Shown in pieces: positions 1-9,400 of a DNA stretch of 64,000 nucleotides. The DNA lies in the NCBI GenBank assembly GCA_000621425.1, contig JHYJ01000013.1, positions 17,724-81,723 on the forward strand. Reading direction: 5' to 3'. The stretch's first letter is position 1; every line of letters starts with the position of its first letter. Source of the DNA: Lachnospiraceae bacterium AB2028. Lineage in GTDB: Bacteria > Bacillota > Clostridia > Lachnospirales > Lachnospiraceae. The notes under the pieces were generated by a model. That model ran no database searches. It saw only the letters and a list, made by a program, of their open reading frames with translations, and was not told the DNA's origin. Both the position numbers and the translations under genes were made by a program.

Positions 1-2
1 GT

Positions 3-3000
3 GAGAAGAAGGATCTGGATTTCTATACCAAGTACCGCAGAGGATTTCTTGACCGTCATAAGGGCTATGCATCAAAGCTCTATGAGAATGCTGAAACCAA
101 GTACGGTGTACCTCAGGCAACAGTTAAGGACGGCCTGCTCCCCTTCATGCATGTGTATAAGAGGAAATGGGATACTTTCAGAAAGAAGTCTATGGACGGC
201 TATTCTGCATCCCCCAGTGCCAATAAGACCATGTTCAAAAACTATTTCAATAAGGGCGGGCTTCTGGATTCTATAAAGAGCTTTTTCTATGAGATAGCAA
301 ATGGCTGCAACTGGCTATTAAGCAAGCTTCATATCACCCAGAGAAAGACACGTTCCCTCAGGATTGATACCCTGAATAAGTGTCTGGCCATGGTTCTCGA
401 AAATCCTATCACAATGGATATGCTTACCGACAAGTATTATGCAAAGCATGCTGTTGAGTTTGAGGCACGTCTTGCCAGAATAAAGGGATTCAACATTCTT
501 TTGAATGACAACAGGGAAGAGTGGTTTTCCAAGCTGCCTAAATCAGTACAGGACGTTGTAGAGCATCTTGTTATTAAAATGGAAAAGCCTCTTGAGGATT
601 TCATGAACAGGCATAAGGAAATACACTGCCTTAAGCAGGGGCCTGATGATGGGGAAGTCAAGGGTGAAGTTAAGAAGGCTTATAATAACAGGCACGAGAT
701 CGTTGGAGGTGAAGATTACAAGTATAAACCTGTTGAAATTGAGCGTGAAGAGAATGAGTCTGATAAGCACTATGAAAAGCGCAAAAAGGACGCAGAGGCA
801 GCTCACTTTGCAAAGATCGAGGCTGATAAGAATGCCATGACAGAGGAGAATATCCAGACATCCTGGGCAGCTATCCGTGAGCAGCAGCTTAGGGCTCAGG
901 AGGTTATGACCGGCCTTATCAATGAAGGAACAGCCAAGCTTCTTGGCAGCGTTGAGAATGATGCAAAGAAAGCACGTAATAAGAGGGTAAGCAAAGCACA
1001 GAAAAAGAACCAGGCTCTCGACGAAACTGTATTTAAGTATGATGTTACCGGTGAGCTGGGCCAGAAGGTTGCAAGCCTGCAGACATTGATTGCCAGCAAT
1101 GAGAGCTCATTCCATATGCTGGGCTTAGAGATAAATACCGTATTTGAGAAGTTCTACCGCCTGACCACTGTAATGGACGAGCTTAAGGCCCGGGAGGTAA
1201 TCCTTGGGAAGGAAAAGTCACTTCTCAGCAAGACCGATATCGAGAGCCCTATCATGAAGGCAATGTTCCAGTCTCAGCGTATTGTTGAGCTTCGCAGAAA
1301 TAAGCAGAAGCAGGCTGTTATCCAGGACCGTATGAATGCTTATGAAAATGCCCTGAGGTTCCTTGCCAGCGGCGGAGAGGGAGAGCTTACAGCAAATGCA
1401 AAGGCACTGCTTAAGGCAGAGGGATTCCCTTATGTAGAGCATTTCCCTCAGTGGAAGAAGAACTATGCTGTGCTGTATAAGGACGGTCTTGGAAAGGATC
1501 CCGCAGCCCTTAATGATGCCGAGATGGCAGATCATTTCTGGGAGATGCGCAGGGTGACCAGGACCCAGGCTAATCTTAAGGCGCAGCTTGAGGCAGAGAA
1601 GGCTAATGAGCAGCAGCCTCTCAATGCTCTGGAAATAGATTATAAGGAATTCTCAAAATTCAATATTACCAGTATTTCCAAGCTTATGAATGCAGAAGGC
1701 CTTAAGACCTACAGAAAGGTTAAATGTCTGACCGATTTCGCCAAGAGATTTGATGAGATGACTGAAGAGCAGAAGATGGCGGAATTCGACACTGAAGAGA
1801 AGAGAATAGATGCCGAGGTAAGGGCAGATGCATTCCGCAAATACGGAGCAAAGTGGATAACTTTCTTCGAGCGTGCCCTTGAGCCTAAGTATTATATGCC
1901 TGTTACCACACTGTCCCAGCTGAATGGTGAGGCACTTGAAAATGCAGAGAATAAGCTCACCGAGAAGTATCCTCAGAAGGAAGGGGAACTTACAAAGGAT
2001 GAGCAGCAGATTCAGGAACTGATACAGGAAGTTAAGAACCAGCGTGCCGTTTACAGTGCTGATAACGCGTTCGAGTACTTCAGCGAAGGTGTTTACGAGA
2101 ACCGCCGCCGCCATTTCCAGGATCAGATCAAGTGGAAGTTTATCCGCTATAACAACAATGCATTTGCTGACAAGACCATTGTTGATATACAGTCATCCAT
2201 CAGAAAATTCCAGTCAGATCAGGTTAGACCCGAGGCAGAGCGTGTTGATGCCAAGATTGCAGCTGGTAAGGCAAAGGATGGAAAGGATCCGGAAGCAAGG
2301 GAGAAGGCTCAGCAGTTCGTTAACCAGAGAATATCTGCTTTCCTGAATATTAAGCTTGATCCTGCCGCATTGGAGATGGCTCATTTCCATACCAATATCA
2401 GGGATTATCTCAATATCGTACAGAGCTACCGTGAGATGAAGTCCCTGATGAAGAATCCTGATCTGAAGGAATACTTCGATACCTATGCCGATGTTAAGGA
2501 TATGCTGGAGTCCCGCCTCAATAATGGTGCCATGGAGGCTATCGATCAGGCTGTTTCCAAGTATCTGAAGAGTTTCGGATTCAAGGACAATCTGTCCGGT
2601 GATTTTGAGGAGAAGCTGGGCGAAAAGGATCTCGGACTTGTGGGCATGACAGAAGAAAAGCGCAAGGAAGAGTGGGAGAAGCGCTTTGGAGCTATATATA
2701 AGGAGTCTGAAGAAGCTCTCAAGAAGGCAAAGCAGAAGAGCGCAGAGCTTAAGGCTGCTGAGCAGTCACTGGCATCCAACGAGCTCTTTAACCTGCTTTA
2801 TGAAAAGAGCAAGAATATCCAGGGATTCGATCAGAGTGAATGGCAGCAGGCTCTCAGGGATATTGTTGAGCAGAAAAAGTGGAAAGGCAAGCTTGAAAAG
2901 TCAGAGGGACTGCGTGCACTGGTTATCGCTGAGGCAGAACGCCGCCTGAAGGCCGGTCCTAATGCAATGAACGACTACTTTGAATTCCAGCTCAGAAAGA

Positions 3001-5021
3001 ATATATCTATGGATTTCGCAAAGCGTCTGGGTGAGCTGAACTACAAGATAGACGAGGATGCTGCAGCTCAGATCTTCGAGACCTCACAGGGAGTTATGGA
3101 TGCGACTGCAATGCAGTACAGGGTGCTTGATATTGATACCGACAGCCGTCTGCAGGAGGCAATCAACAAGAGGAACGAAGAGAATAAGGAAAAGGATAAG
3201 GAAGCGGAGAAGATAGATATTAAATCTTTCAGATTGCTGCTTCGTGACGTATACAGACAGCAGAACGGTCTGGCTATCAACCAGCAGTCCGAGGAGGATT
3301 TCAAGAAGAACAATGCGGATATAATGGATTATCTGAAAGGTAATAAGTACAATTTCCTGAAGCAGGCAACAGACCAGATCCTAAGCTTTACGCTGACTGA
3401 AGACATGTTCAAGTATGAAAATATCAGAGCAAACTTCAAGGATCTGTACAAGAATGCACTCCGTATAGAAGCCTTTGCACAGATCTATAACTCCGAAAAG
3501 GCATTCTTTGCGAGTGATGCGCTGCCTAAAGAAGTAAGGGATGAACTGAAATGGCGTTACAGCAAGCTGGCAGGTGGTGCATACTTATCATTCGTTGACA
3601 TGATCAAGGCTTATGTAAGCTCCCAGGGCGTGGATGAGTACGGACAGCCCGGCATGGGTATTGATTTCGCCCAGGCTGAGAAGGATAAGGAAAGGCGTGA
3701 CAAGACCATTAAGTGGTACAACGTATATGAGAAGCTTGTTAAGTTCTCTACAGGCTCATACAGACATAATAAGTCAGTGGGCTTAAAGATAGAGGCTAAG
3801 AAGAATGAGGCTCTTGGCGAATTCGAAAAGGCATATGAGGAAGCCAAGATGCCGTTTATGGAGATGGAAGCTGCAAATGCCCTTAGAACTGTTAACCAGC
3901 AGTATTCACGCAGCATCGGCAAATCGACTGTCATAGGTCTTGCTGAGTATATCGGCGTGAAGGATAAAGCGCAGTTTGCAGATGTTAAATATCTCTTTAC
4001 TCCGTATCCGATAAATGATAAGGCCGGCGAAGTTGAGGCGATGGGAAAGAATTCCGAGATGATCGATAAGTTAAAGGATGCTAACGATAGGTCGATCGTC
4101 CGCAATGAAAATAACTTCAGCAGGCGCCAGTTTGCAAAGGATATGCAGTTCTTCGCCCCGATGGCAGGTCAAATGAATGCTATCATGAAGAAACTTAAGG
4201 ATGTCAAGCTTACCAGTGAAGATGATGTGCGCAAGCTGATCACTCCTGAGCTTTATATTGAGTTTAAGAAGCTTAACGCATATCTGATGCTGGCTGAAGG
4301 ACACAGAGGTGAATGGCGAAGCGGCAAATTACTCCGCAGTTACCAGGCCTTTAACGAAAAGAACTCTCACTTCAAGGGTGATAAGAAGATCAATCTGGGT
4401 GTAAGCCAGGATGATATGGCAGAAATGTGTGATTTTGCAGGTGCTCTTATGGATGGCCAGTTCATCGCAAGGATGAGAAGCTTCACCAAGATCATGGATA
4501 TCTATGCAGATTATGTAGGTGTTGCTTCAGACGGAACACTTTTCAGAGATGATGTGGACGCAAAAGTGGGCAAGGATCAGACTGATAAGTATAAGGTTGA
4601 GATCATCGAAGAGAGCCGCAGGAAGCGTAAAGAGTACTTCAATGCAGTCCTTAATGTAATGAATACAGAGAAGGTACCGGATCTTGCTCTTGAATATGGA
4701 TCAGAAGGCGAAAAAGCTATGTATCTGAAGAATAAGGAAATAGAGGAGCAGGAGAAGTCCAAGGAAGAGGTTAAGAGAAAGAAAGAAGAGGAAAAGCAGA
4801 AGGCTGCGCAGAAAAAAGCGGAAGAAAAGGCTGCGAAGGAACGCCTGGATAATGAAAAGGCAATGAAGAATCGCAACAAGAAGGCTGATAAGCAGGAAGC
4901 GGAAGAAAAGGCTAAGAAAGAAAAGAAGAAGAAGAAAGAGGAAGCTAAACAAAGAAAGACCGTAGAGCAGAAACCGGAGGGAGAGAAAAAAAGCGGCTGG
5001 TTCAGCTGGGGCAAGAAGTAA
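3..5021 (+). CDS. Giant Lys/Glu-rich protein of unknown function, 5' end outside window
   Basis: The reading frame is open from the left edge, so the true start lies outside; at least 1,672 residues are present. I do not recognise a family. The protein is highly charged, predicted mostly helical, with no obvious signal peptide or membrane segment in the visible part. The last 120 residues are an almost pure Lys/Glu/Ala coiled-coil-like tract that ends in a short aromatic tail, GWFSWGKK. The next gene (GNAT-like, acidic tail) follows after 114 bases without an obvious terminator, so the two may be cotranscribed. The basic tail here and the acidic tail there could interact, but that is speculation. 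The gene call is certain from length; function is unknown. Confidence 0.85.
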   Translation, partial: EKKDLDFYTKYRRGFLDRHKGYASKLYENAETKYGVPQATVKDGLLPFMHVYKRKWDTFRKKSMDGYSASPSANKTMFKNYFNKGGLLDSIKSFFYEIANGCNWLLSKLHITQRKTRSLRIDTLNKCLAMVLENPITMDMLTDKYYAKHAVEFEARLARIKGFNILLNDNREEWFSKLPKSVQDVVEHLVIKMEKPLEDFMNRHKEIHCLKQGPDDGEVKGEVKKAYNNRHEIVGGEDYKYKPVEIEREENESDKHYEKRKKDAEAAHFAKIEADKNAMTEENIQTSWAAIREQQLRAQEVMTGLINEGTAKLLGSVENDAKKARNKRVSKAQKKNQALDETVFKYDVTGELGQKVASLQTLIASNESSFHMLGLEINTVFEKFYRLTTVMDELKAREVILGKEKSLLSKTDIESPIMKAMFQSQRIVELRRNKQKQAVIQDRMNAYENALRFLASGGEGELTANAKALLKAEGFPYVEHFPQWKKNYAVLYKDGLGKDPAALNDAEMADHFWEMRRVTRTQANLKAQLEAEKANEQQPLNALEIDYKEFSKFNITSISKLMNAEGLKTYRKVKCLTDFAKRFDEMTEEQKMAEFDTEEKRIDAEVRADAFRKYGAKWITFFERALEPKYYMPVTTLSQLNGEALENAENKLTEKYPQKEGELTKDEQQIQELIQEVKNQRAVYSADNAFEYFSEGVYENRRRHFQDQIKWKFIRYNNNAFADKTIVDIQSSIRKFQSDQVRPEAERVDAKIAAGKAKDGKDPEAREKAQQFVNQRISAFLNIKLDPAALEMAHFHTNIRDYLNIVQSYREMKSLMKNPDLKEYFDTYADVKDMLESRLNNGAMEAIDQAVSKYLKSFGFKDNLSGDFEEKLGEKDLGLVGMTEEKRKEEWEKRFGAIYKESEEALKKAKQKSAELKAAEQSLASNELFNLLYEKSKNIQGFDQSEWQQALRDIVEQKKWKGKLEKSEGLRALVIAEAERRLKAGPNAMNDYFEFQLRKNISMDFAKRLGELNYKIDEDAAAQIFETSQGVMDATAMQYRVLDIDTDSRLQEAINKRNEENKEKDKEAEKIDIKSFRLLLRDVYRQQNGLAINQQSEEDFKKNNADIMDYLKGNKYNFLKQATDQILSFTLTEDMFKYENIRANFKDLYKNALRIEAFAQIYNSEKAFFASDALPKEVRDELKWRYSKLAGGAYLSFVDMIKAYVSSQGVDEYGQPGMGIDFAQAEKDKERRDKTIKWYNVYEKLVKFSTGSYRHNKSVGLKIEAKKNEALGEFEKAYEEAKMPFMEMEAANALRTVNQQYSRSIGKSTVIGLAEYIGVKDKAQFADVKYLFTPYPINDKAGEVEAMGKNSEMIDKLKDANDRSIVRNENNFSRRQFAKDMQFFAPMAGQMNAIMKKLKDVKLTSEDDVRKLITPELYIEFKKLNAYLMLAEGHRGEWRSGKLLRSYQAFNEKNSHFKGDKKINLGVSQDDMAEMCDFAGALMDGQFIARMRSFTKIMDIYADYVGVASDGTLFRDDVDAKVGKDQTDKYKVEIIEESRRKRKEYFNAVLNVMNTEKVPDLALEYGSEGEKAMYLKNKEIEEQEKSKEEVKRKKEEEKQKAAQKKAEEKAAKERLDNEKAMKNRNKKADKQEAEEKAKKEKKKKKEEAKQRKTVEQKPEGEKKSGWFSWGKK

Positions 5022-5046
5022 TACCGGCTGAAGGGTAATCAGCAAA

Positions 5047-5072
5047 GGCAGACCGCAGTCCTGTGGTCTGCC
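5047..5072 (+). other. Intergenic hairpin
   Basis: An 11-bp stem (GGCAGACCGCA with TGTGGTCTGCC, one G-U pair) closes a 4-base loop. No T-tract follows, so it is unlikely to be an intrinsic terminator. It may stabilise or process the transcript between the giant protein gene and the GNAT gene. Confidence 0.5.
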
Positions 5073-5135
5073 GTAACTGATGAAAACAATTAGGGGTTTG
5101 ATAGTTACCACACAAGAATAGGAGAAAAAACCGAT

Positions 5136-6275
5136 ATGGCAATGAATTTTGATATGAAAGTAAAAAGGATCACGCAGAACAACATAGAGTATTTTAGAAA
5201 TCTCTTTGCCCCTGAAGTGGCAGATCTGATAGCTGCCGGTGCTCCGATCACTGCTCTTGGAGCATTCTCAGACGGTATATGTCATGGCGCTATTGCCGGA
5301 GCTCTTTCGGATGATTATGTGTTCACCATTTTATCATTGTATGTTGCTCCTTCCGCAAGACGTAAAGGAGCAGGTACGCTGCTTGTTGAAAGTATCAACA
5401 ATATGCTAATACCTTTTAGTGCCCGTGTGGAGATCGAGTACAATGAGCTTGAAATGGAGCAGGAGATCCTGACAGAGTTCCTTCTGGTAAGCGGTTATGA
5501 ATTTGATTCAGCAGTGGATGCGGCTTATTTCATGACTACCCTTGATAAGATTCTTGAATCACCTGTTATCAAGAGTCTGGATAAGGATATCACTGATGGC
5601 GAGATAACACCATTTGAATCAGTACTTGCCCGCAGGCTTACTGCCGCAAATGACAATGCTGAGAAGACAGGAGCACCTGTTCCCGAAGGCGGACTGGCAG
5701 CAGAAACGGTTGATAAGGATATCAGCATGGCATATGTCAAGGATGATGAAGTACAGGCATATATTGCTATCGAGAAGTTAGCAGATGACCTTCTGGATGT
5801 TTCTGCTGTATATGACGGAAAGGGCGGCCCTATCGTTCTGATAGCTATGATAAAGAAGGCGTTGAAGGCAGCAGCTAAGAGATATTCCCCTGCTACAAAG
5901 GTGGTTACATGTGCGATAAATGACAGTTCCGAGAAGCTTATGGACCAGCTCTTTGACGGCAATGTGATCAGCAGAAAGCTTTACAGACGTGCAGAGCCTC
6001 TGTTCTCTGAAGTTGAGATCGAGCGCTTCGTTGACAGAACAATTGAGGCAGACGAGCAGGGCTATGTAAACATGAGCGACGTTTTTGTAGAGGGAGACAT
6101 AAGCGAGTTCACCACGCCGGGCGAGGATGATCCCGATGATATCTTTGCAGATATTGAATATGATCCGGATATCCTTAAGGGTGACGAGAAGGAAACAGTC
6201 TATATCGGAAAGCATGGTGCTGACTTCATGATGGATGAGGATCTCGGGGACGAGGACGAGGATGAGGATGAGTAA
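5136..6275 (+). CDS. GNAT-family N-acetyltransferase-like protein with acidic C-terminus
   Basis: 379 residues. Residues about 1-140 look like a GNAT fold: the acetyl-CoA pyrophosphate-binding motif is visible as LYVAPSARRKGAG, which matches the family R/Q-x-x-G-x-G/A pattern. The middle part (about 150-300) may be a second, more divergent GNAT-like half. The C-terminus is very rich in Asp and Glu (GDEDEDEDE at the end). The substrate cannot be read from the sequence. GGAG at 5121 precedes the ATG at 5136; a second ATG at 5142 is also possible. The gene follows the giant protein gene and is closed by a clear terminator, so the two probably form one transcript. GNAT assignment is fairly sure; function is not. 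Confidence 0.75.
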   Translation: MAMNFDMKVKRITQNNIEYFRNLFAPEVADLIAAGAPITALGAFSDGICHGAIAGALSDDYVFTILSLYVAPSARRKGAGTLLVESINNMLIPFSARVEIEYNELEMEQEILTEFLLVSGYEFDSAVDAAYFMTTLDKILESPVIKSLDKDITDGEITPFESVLARRLTAANDNAEKTGAPVPEGGLAAETVDKDISMAYVKDDEVQAYIAIEKLADDLLDVSAVYDGKGGPIVLIAMIKKALKAAAKRYSPATKVVTCAINDSSEKLMDQLFDGNVISRKLYRRAEPLFSEVEIERFVDRTIEADEQGYVNMSDVFVEGDISEFTTPGEDDPDDIFADIEYDPDILKGDEKETVYIGKHGADFMMDEDLGDEDEDEDE

Positions 6276-6318
6276 GTGATCCCATCCCCTACTTAGCAGA
6301 AAGTTAAAAACTGTTCAG

Positions 6319-6347
6319 GGGCCGGCACAATAGTGCCGGTCCTTTTT
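6319..6347 (+). terminator. Intrinsic terminator after the GNAT gene
   Basis: A 10-bp GC-rich stem (GGGCCGGCAC with GTGCCGGTCC, one G-U pair), a 4-base loop and a run of five T. It separates the GNAT gene from the histidine kinase operon. Confidence 0.9.
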
Positions 6348-6427
6348 GATTTACATAACTGATTATGTCTTTTATGCCGAAAAGTTGTATAATTTATACA
6401 GTGTTGGCTTTAAACGGTGTGATCATC

Positions 6428-9400
6428 ATGGCAGACATATTAGAGAAGTTTAATTTTAAGCTGAATAAACGCAGTGTTGCGATGATTGTCTTAGGGGTGA
6501 TAATCAATATCATGGGGCGAAGCATAGCCCTTTATTACCACCTTCCTTTATTCCTTGATTCCATAGGAACATTCCTTGTGGCAATAGTACTGGGTCCGGT
6601 AGGAGGCGCCATATCCGGCACCATCATGAATTTCATCGTGGCGGCATGGCCGTCATGGGAGTGGTCCTACTGTCTGGTAAGTATTGCAGGCGCAATAGTG
6701 GTGGGGCTTATTTTATATAAAAGGGAACGGATGGATTCCTTTACCATTGTTGGATGCAGCGTGCTTACAGGCATCGTTATGACCGTGGTATCCACGCCCC
6801 TTAACCTGCTCATAAGGGACGGAATGACCGGCAATGACTGGGGCGACGCAATGGTAGAGCTGCTGGAGCAGTACATCAGCCTTAAGAGCCTGTGCTGCAT
6901 AGCCGGCGAGCTGATAGTGAATATTCCGGACAAGATAATCATTCTTATCTTCCTGTCCTTCGGCATAGTAATGTTCAGGAAAGCCGGCATAACCATGATT
7001 CCTGAAAAGGACGGAGAAAAGAAGGAAAAATCTTCATCAAATAAGATACCTATGATTATCGTTGCCATAGCAGTGCCTTTGATAGCCCTCAGCTTTTCAA
7101 AGCCGGTACTGGCGTCTGTTGAGGATTTCGTGTCAGATTATGCGACCACCGTTTATGGTGTATATGAGGGCTTGAGTTCTGCGGAGATTAATACGGTGAC
7201 CCAGACCGGTGACGGATACATTTGGGCCGGCGCCTATTCGGGACTCTACAGATATAACGGCACTAATTTTGAACAGATGGATTTAGATCCCAGGATCAGC
7301 AATGCCATAGTGCTGCGCACCGATAAAAAGGGGCGCCTTTGGATTGGAACTAATGACAGCGGTGTGGCTTGCTATGATACCTATCGGGATACAATAAGGT
7401 TTTTCACTTCTGAGGATGGTCTTCCATCTGATTCCATCAGGGAAATCTGTGAAGACGGCCAGGGAAATATCTATGTGGCAACGGCATCATATATCTGCAG
7501 GATCGACGCGCTTTCCGGAAGCCAGACTGCCGGCGATACGGAAGTGGATGCGGAGGTCATTGAAAACAACGCTGATGTGAATATCACGGTCTATGATTCC
7601 CTTACCGATATTACTTCAGTTTATTCAATGGTTTGTTTAGAGGATGGCAGCATCTGCGGCGTCACTGCCACGGGAACACTGTTCCTTATGCGTGACGGCG
7701 AGATTGTTTATTCCCTTGAAAGCAAGACGGATGGCCAGCCTTATACCTGCGTGGCATACAGGGGCGAAGGGCATTACCTGGTGGGGACCGCCGGAGATAC
7801 CATGGAGTTCCTGCATTTAGAGGATGGCGGATTCGTAAAAACAAAGACTATTAAGACGGATATGTCCGGCTTTAACCGTATGTATTATTCAGAGCGTTAC
7901 GGCGGATACTTTGTGACCGCGATTTCCGGCTTATGCTTTGTAAGCGCAAGCGGCGTAGTGCAGGATCTTTCAATGGAAGGATTCAATACATCTGTGGAGG
8001 ACCTTCTGATAGACAAGCAGGGGAATGTCTGGTTTTCTTCCAGCAAGCAGGGAATCCTTAAGCTTTCAAAGAATCCTTTTTCTGATCTGTATAAGCGCAT
8101 AGGCCAGCCTGCACAGGTGGTGAACGCCATAATCATAGACGGGGACTACGCCTACATTGGAACGGACAATGGCGCGGTAAAGGTAGACCTTAAGAACAAC
8201 ATAAGGATAAGCGACGAAATTTTAGAGGACTTAGGCGAGGTCCGTATCAGGGATATCATGCAGGATTCAAAGGGAAATCTTTGGTTCTGTACATACGGCG
8301 AAGAGGGACTGGTGCGCATCGATCCCAATGGGAATAAAAAGTCATTTACGGAAGAAACTGACAGCTCGGTATTGGGCTCAAGGTTCCGCCTGGCAAAGGA
8401 GTTAAGTGACGGACGGATCTTTGCAGTATCCACATCCGGCATTAATTTTATCGACGGTGACAAAGTGGTTCTGACCATAGGCGCGGATGACGGCATGGCA
8501 GTGCCCAAGGCGCTTTCAGTAGTAGAGGCTGTGGACGGAACGCTTTGGGTAGGAACTGACGGCGACGGAGTATATACCATAGTCGATGATAAAGTGAAGG
8601 GCCACTGGGGCAGGGACGAAGGACTTTTATCCGGTGTCGTAATGAAGATGGTTGCCTGCAGGGGAGGAAGGCTGTATGTGACCAGCAACGGCCTTTACTA
8701 CCACTCGGACAAGGGAATCACCAAGCTGGACAACTTCCCTTATAACAATGTATATGACGCGTACATAACTGAAGACGGCACTGCGTACATTACATCAAGC
8801 GCAGGACTCTATGTTACCAGGGAAGACGACCTGCTTAAAAATGATGAAGACTATACATATGCGCTTTTAAACAGCAAGCGTGGTCTTACCACCACCTTTA
8901 CCGCAAATTCCTTCAACTGCGTGGAGGGAGACCGCATGCTTTTCTGCTGTACTGACGGCGTGCAGATACTTAATACGGATGCGTACAGGAATTTTGACGA
9001 GCACTATCAGATAGTAATAAAGGAAATGTCAAAAGAAGGCGTTCCCATCAATATCGAGAACGGCGTCTACAATATACCTGCAGGTGCCGGCAGCGTGATG
9101 ATCACGCCGGGAATACTCAACTATACTGTTTCCGATCCCTTGGTAAAGGTGACCCTTGTGGGCGTTGATACCGAGGGAAGGATAATGAGGCAGTCTGCAA
9201 TGGAAAGCATCTACTATCCGTCTTTGGCTCCCGGAGACTATAAGCTTTCCGTGCAGGTAATGGATGATGCGGGAGTGAAGCCGGAAAAGGAAATGGATTT
9301 CATTATCCACAAGGACGCAAGGCTTTACGAACAGCCCTACTACAAGACCTACATAGTTGTGGTAATAACTATAATGATAGCCTTTATAGTATGGCTGATG

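Noticed and set aside
1..276. 91-codon ORF at the left edge
   Set aside because: It overlaps the long open frame of the giant protein, which is open from base 3 and has consistent codon use.
6365..6427. Longer start for the hybrid kinase
   Set aside because: A TATAAT at 6388-6393 would lie inside the coding region, and no ribosome binding site precedes 6365. The choice is not certain.
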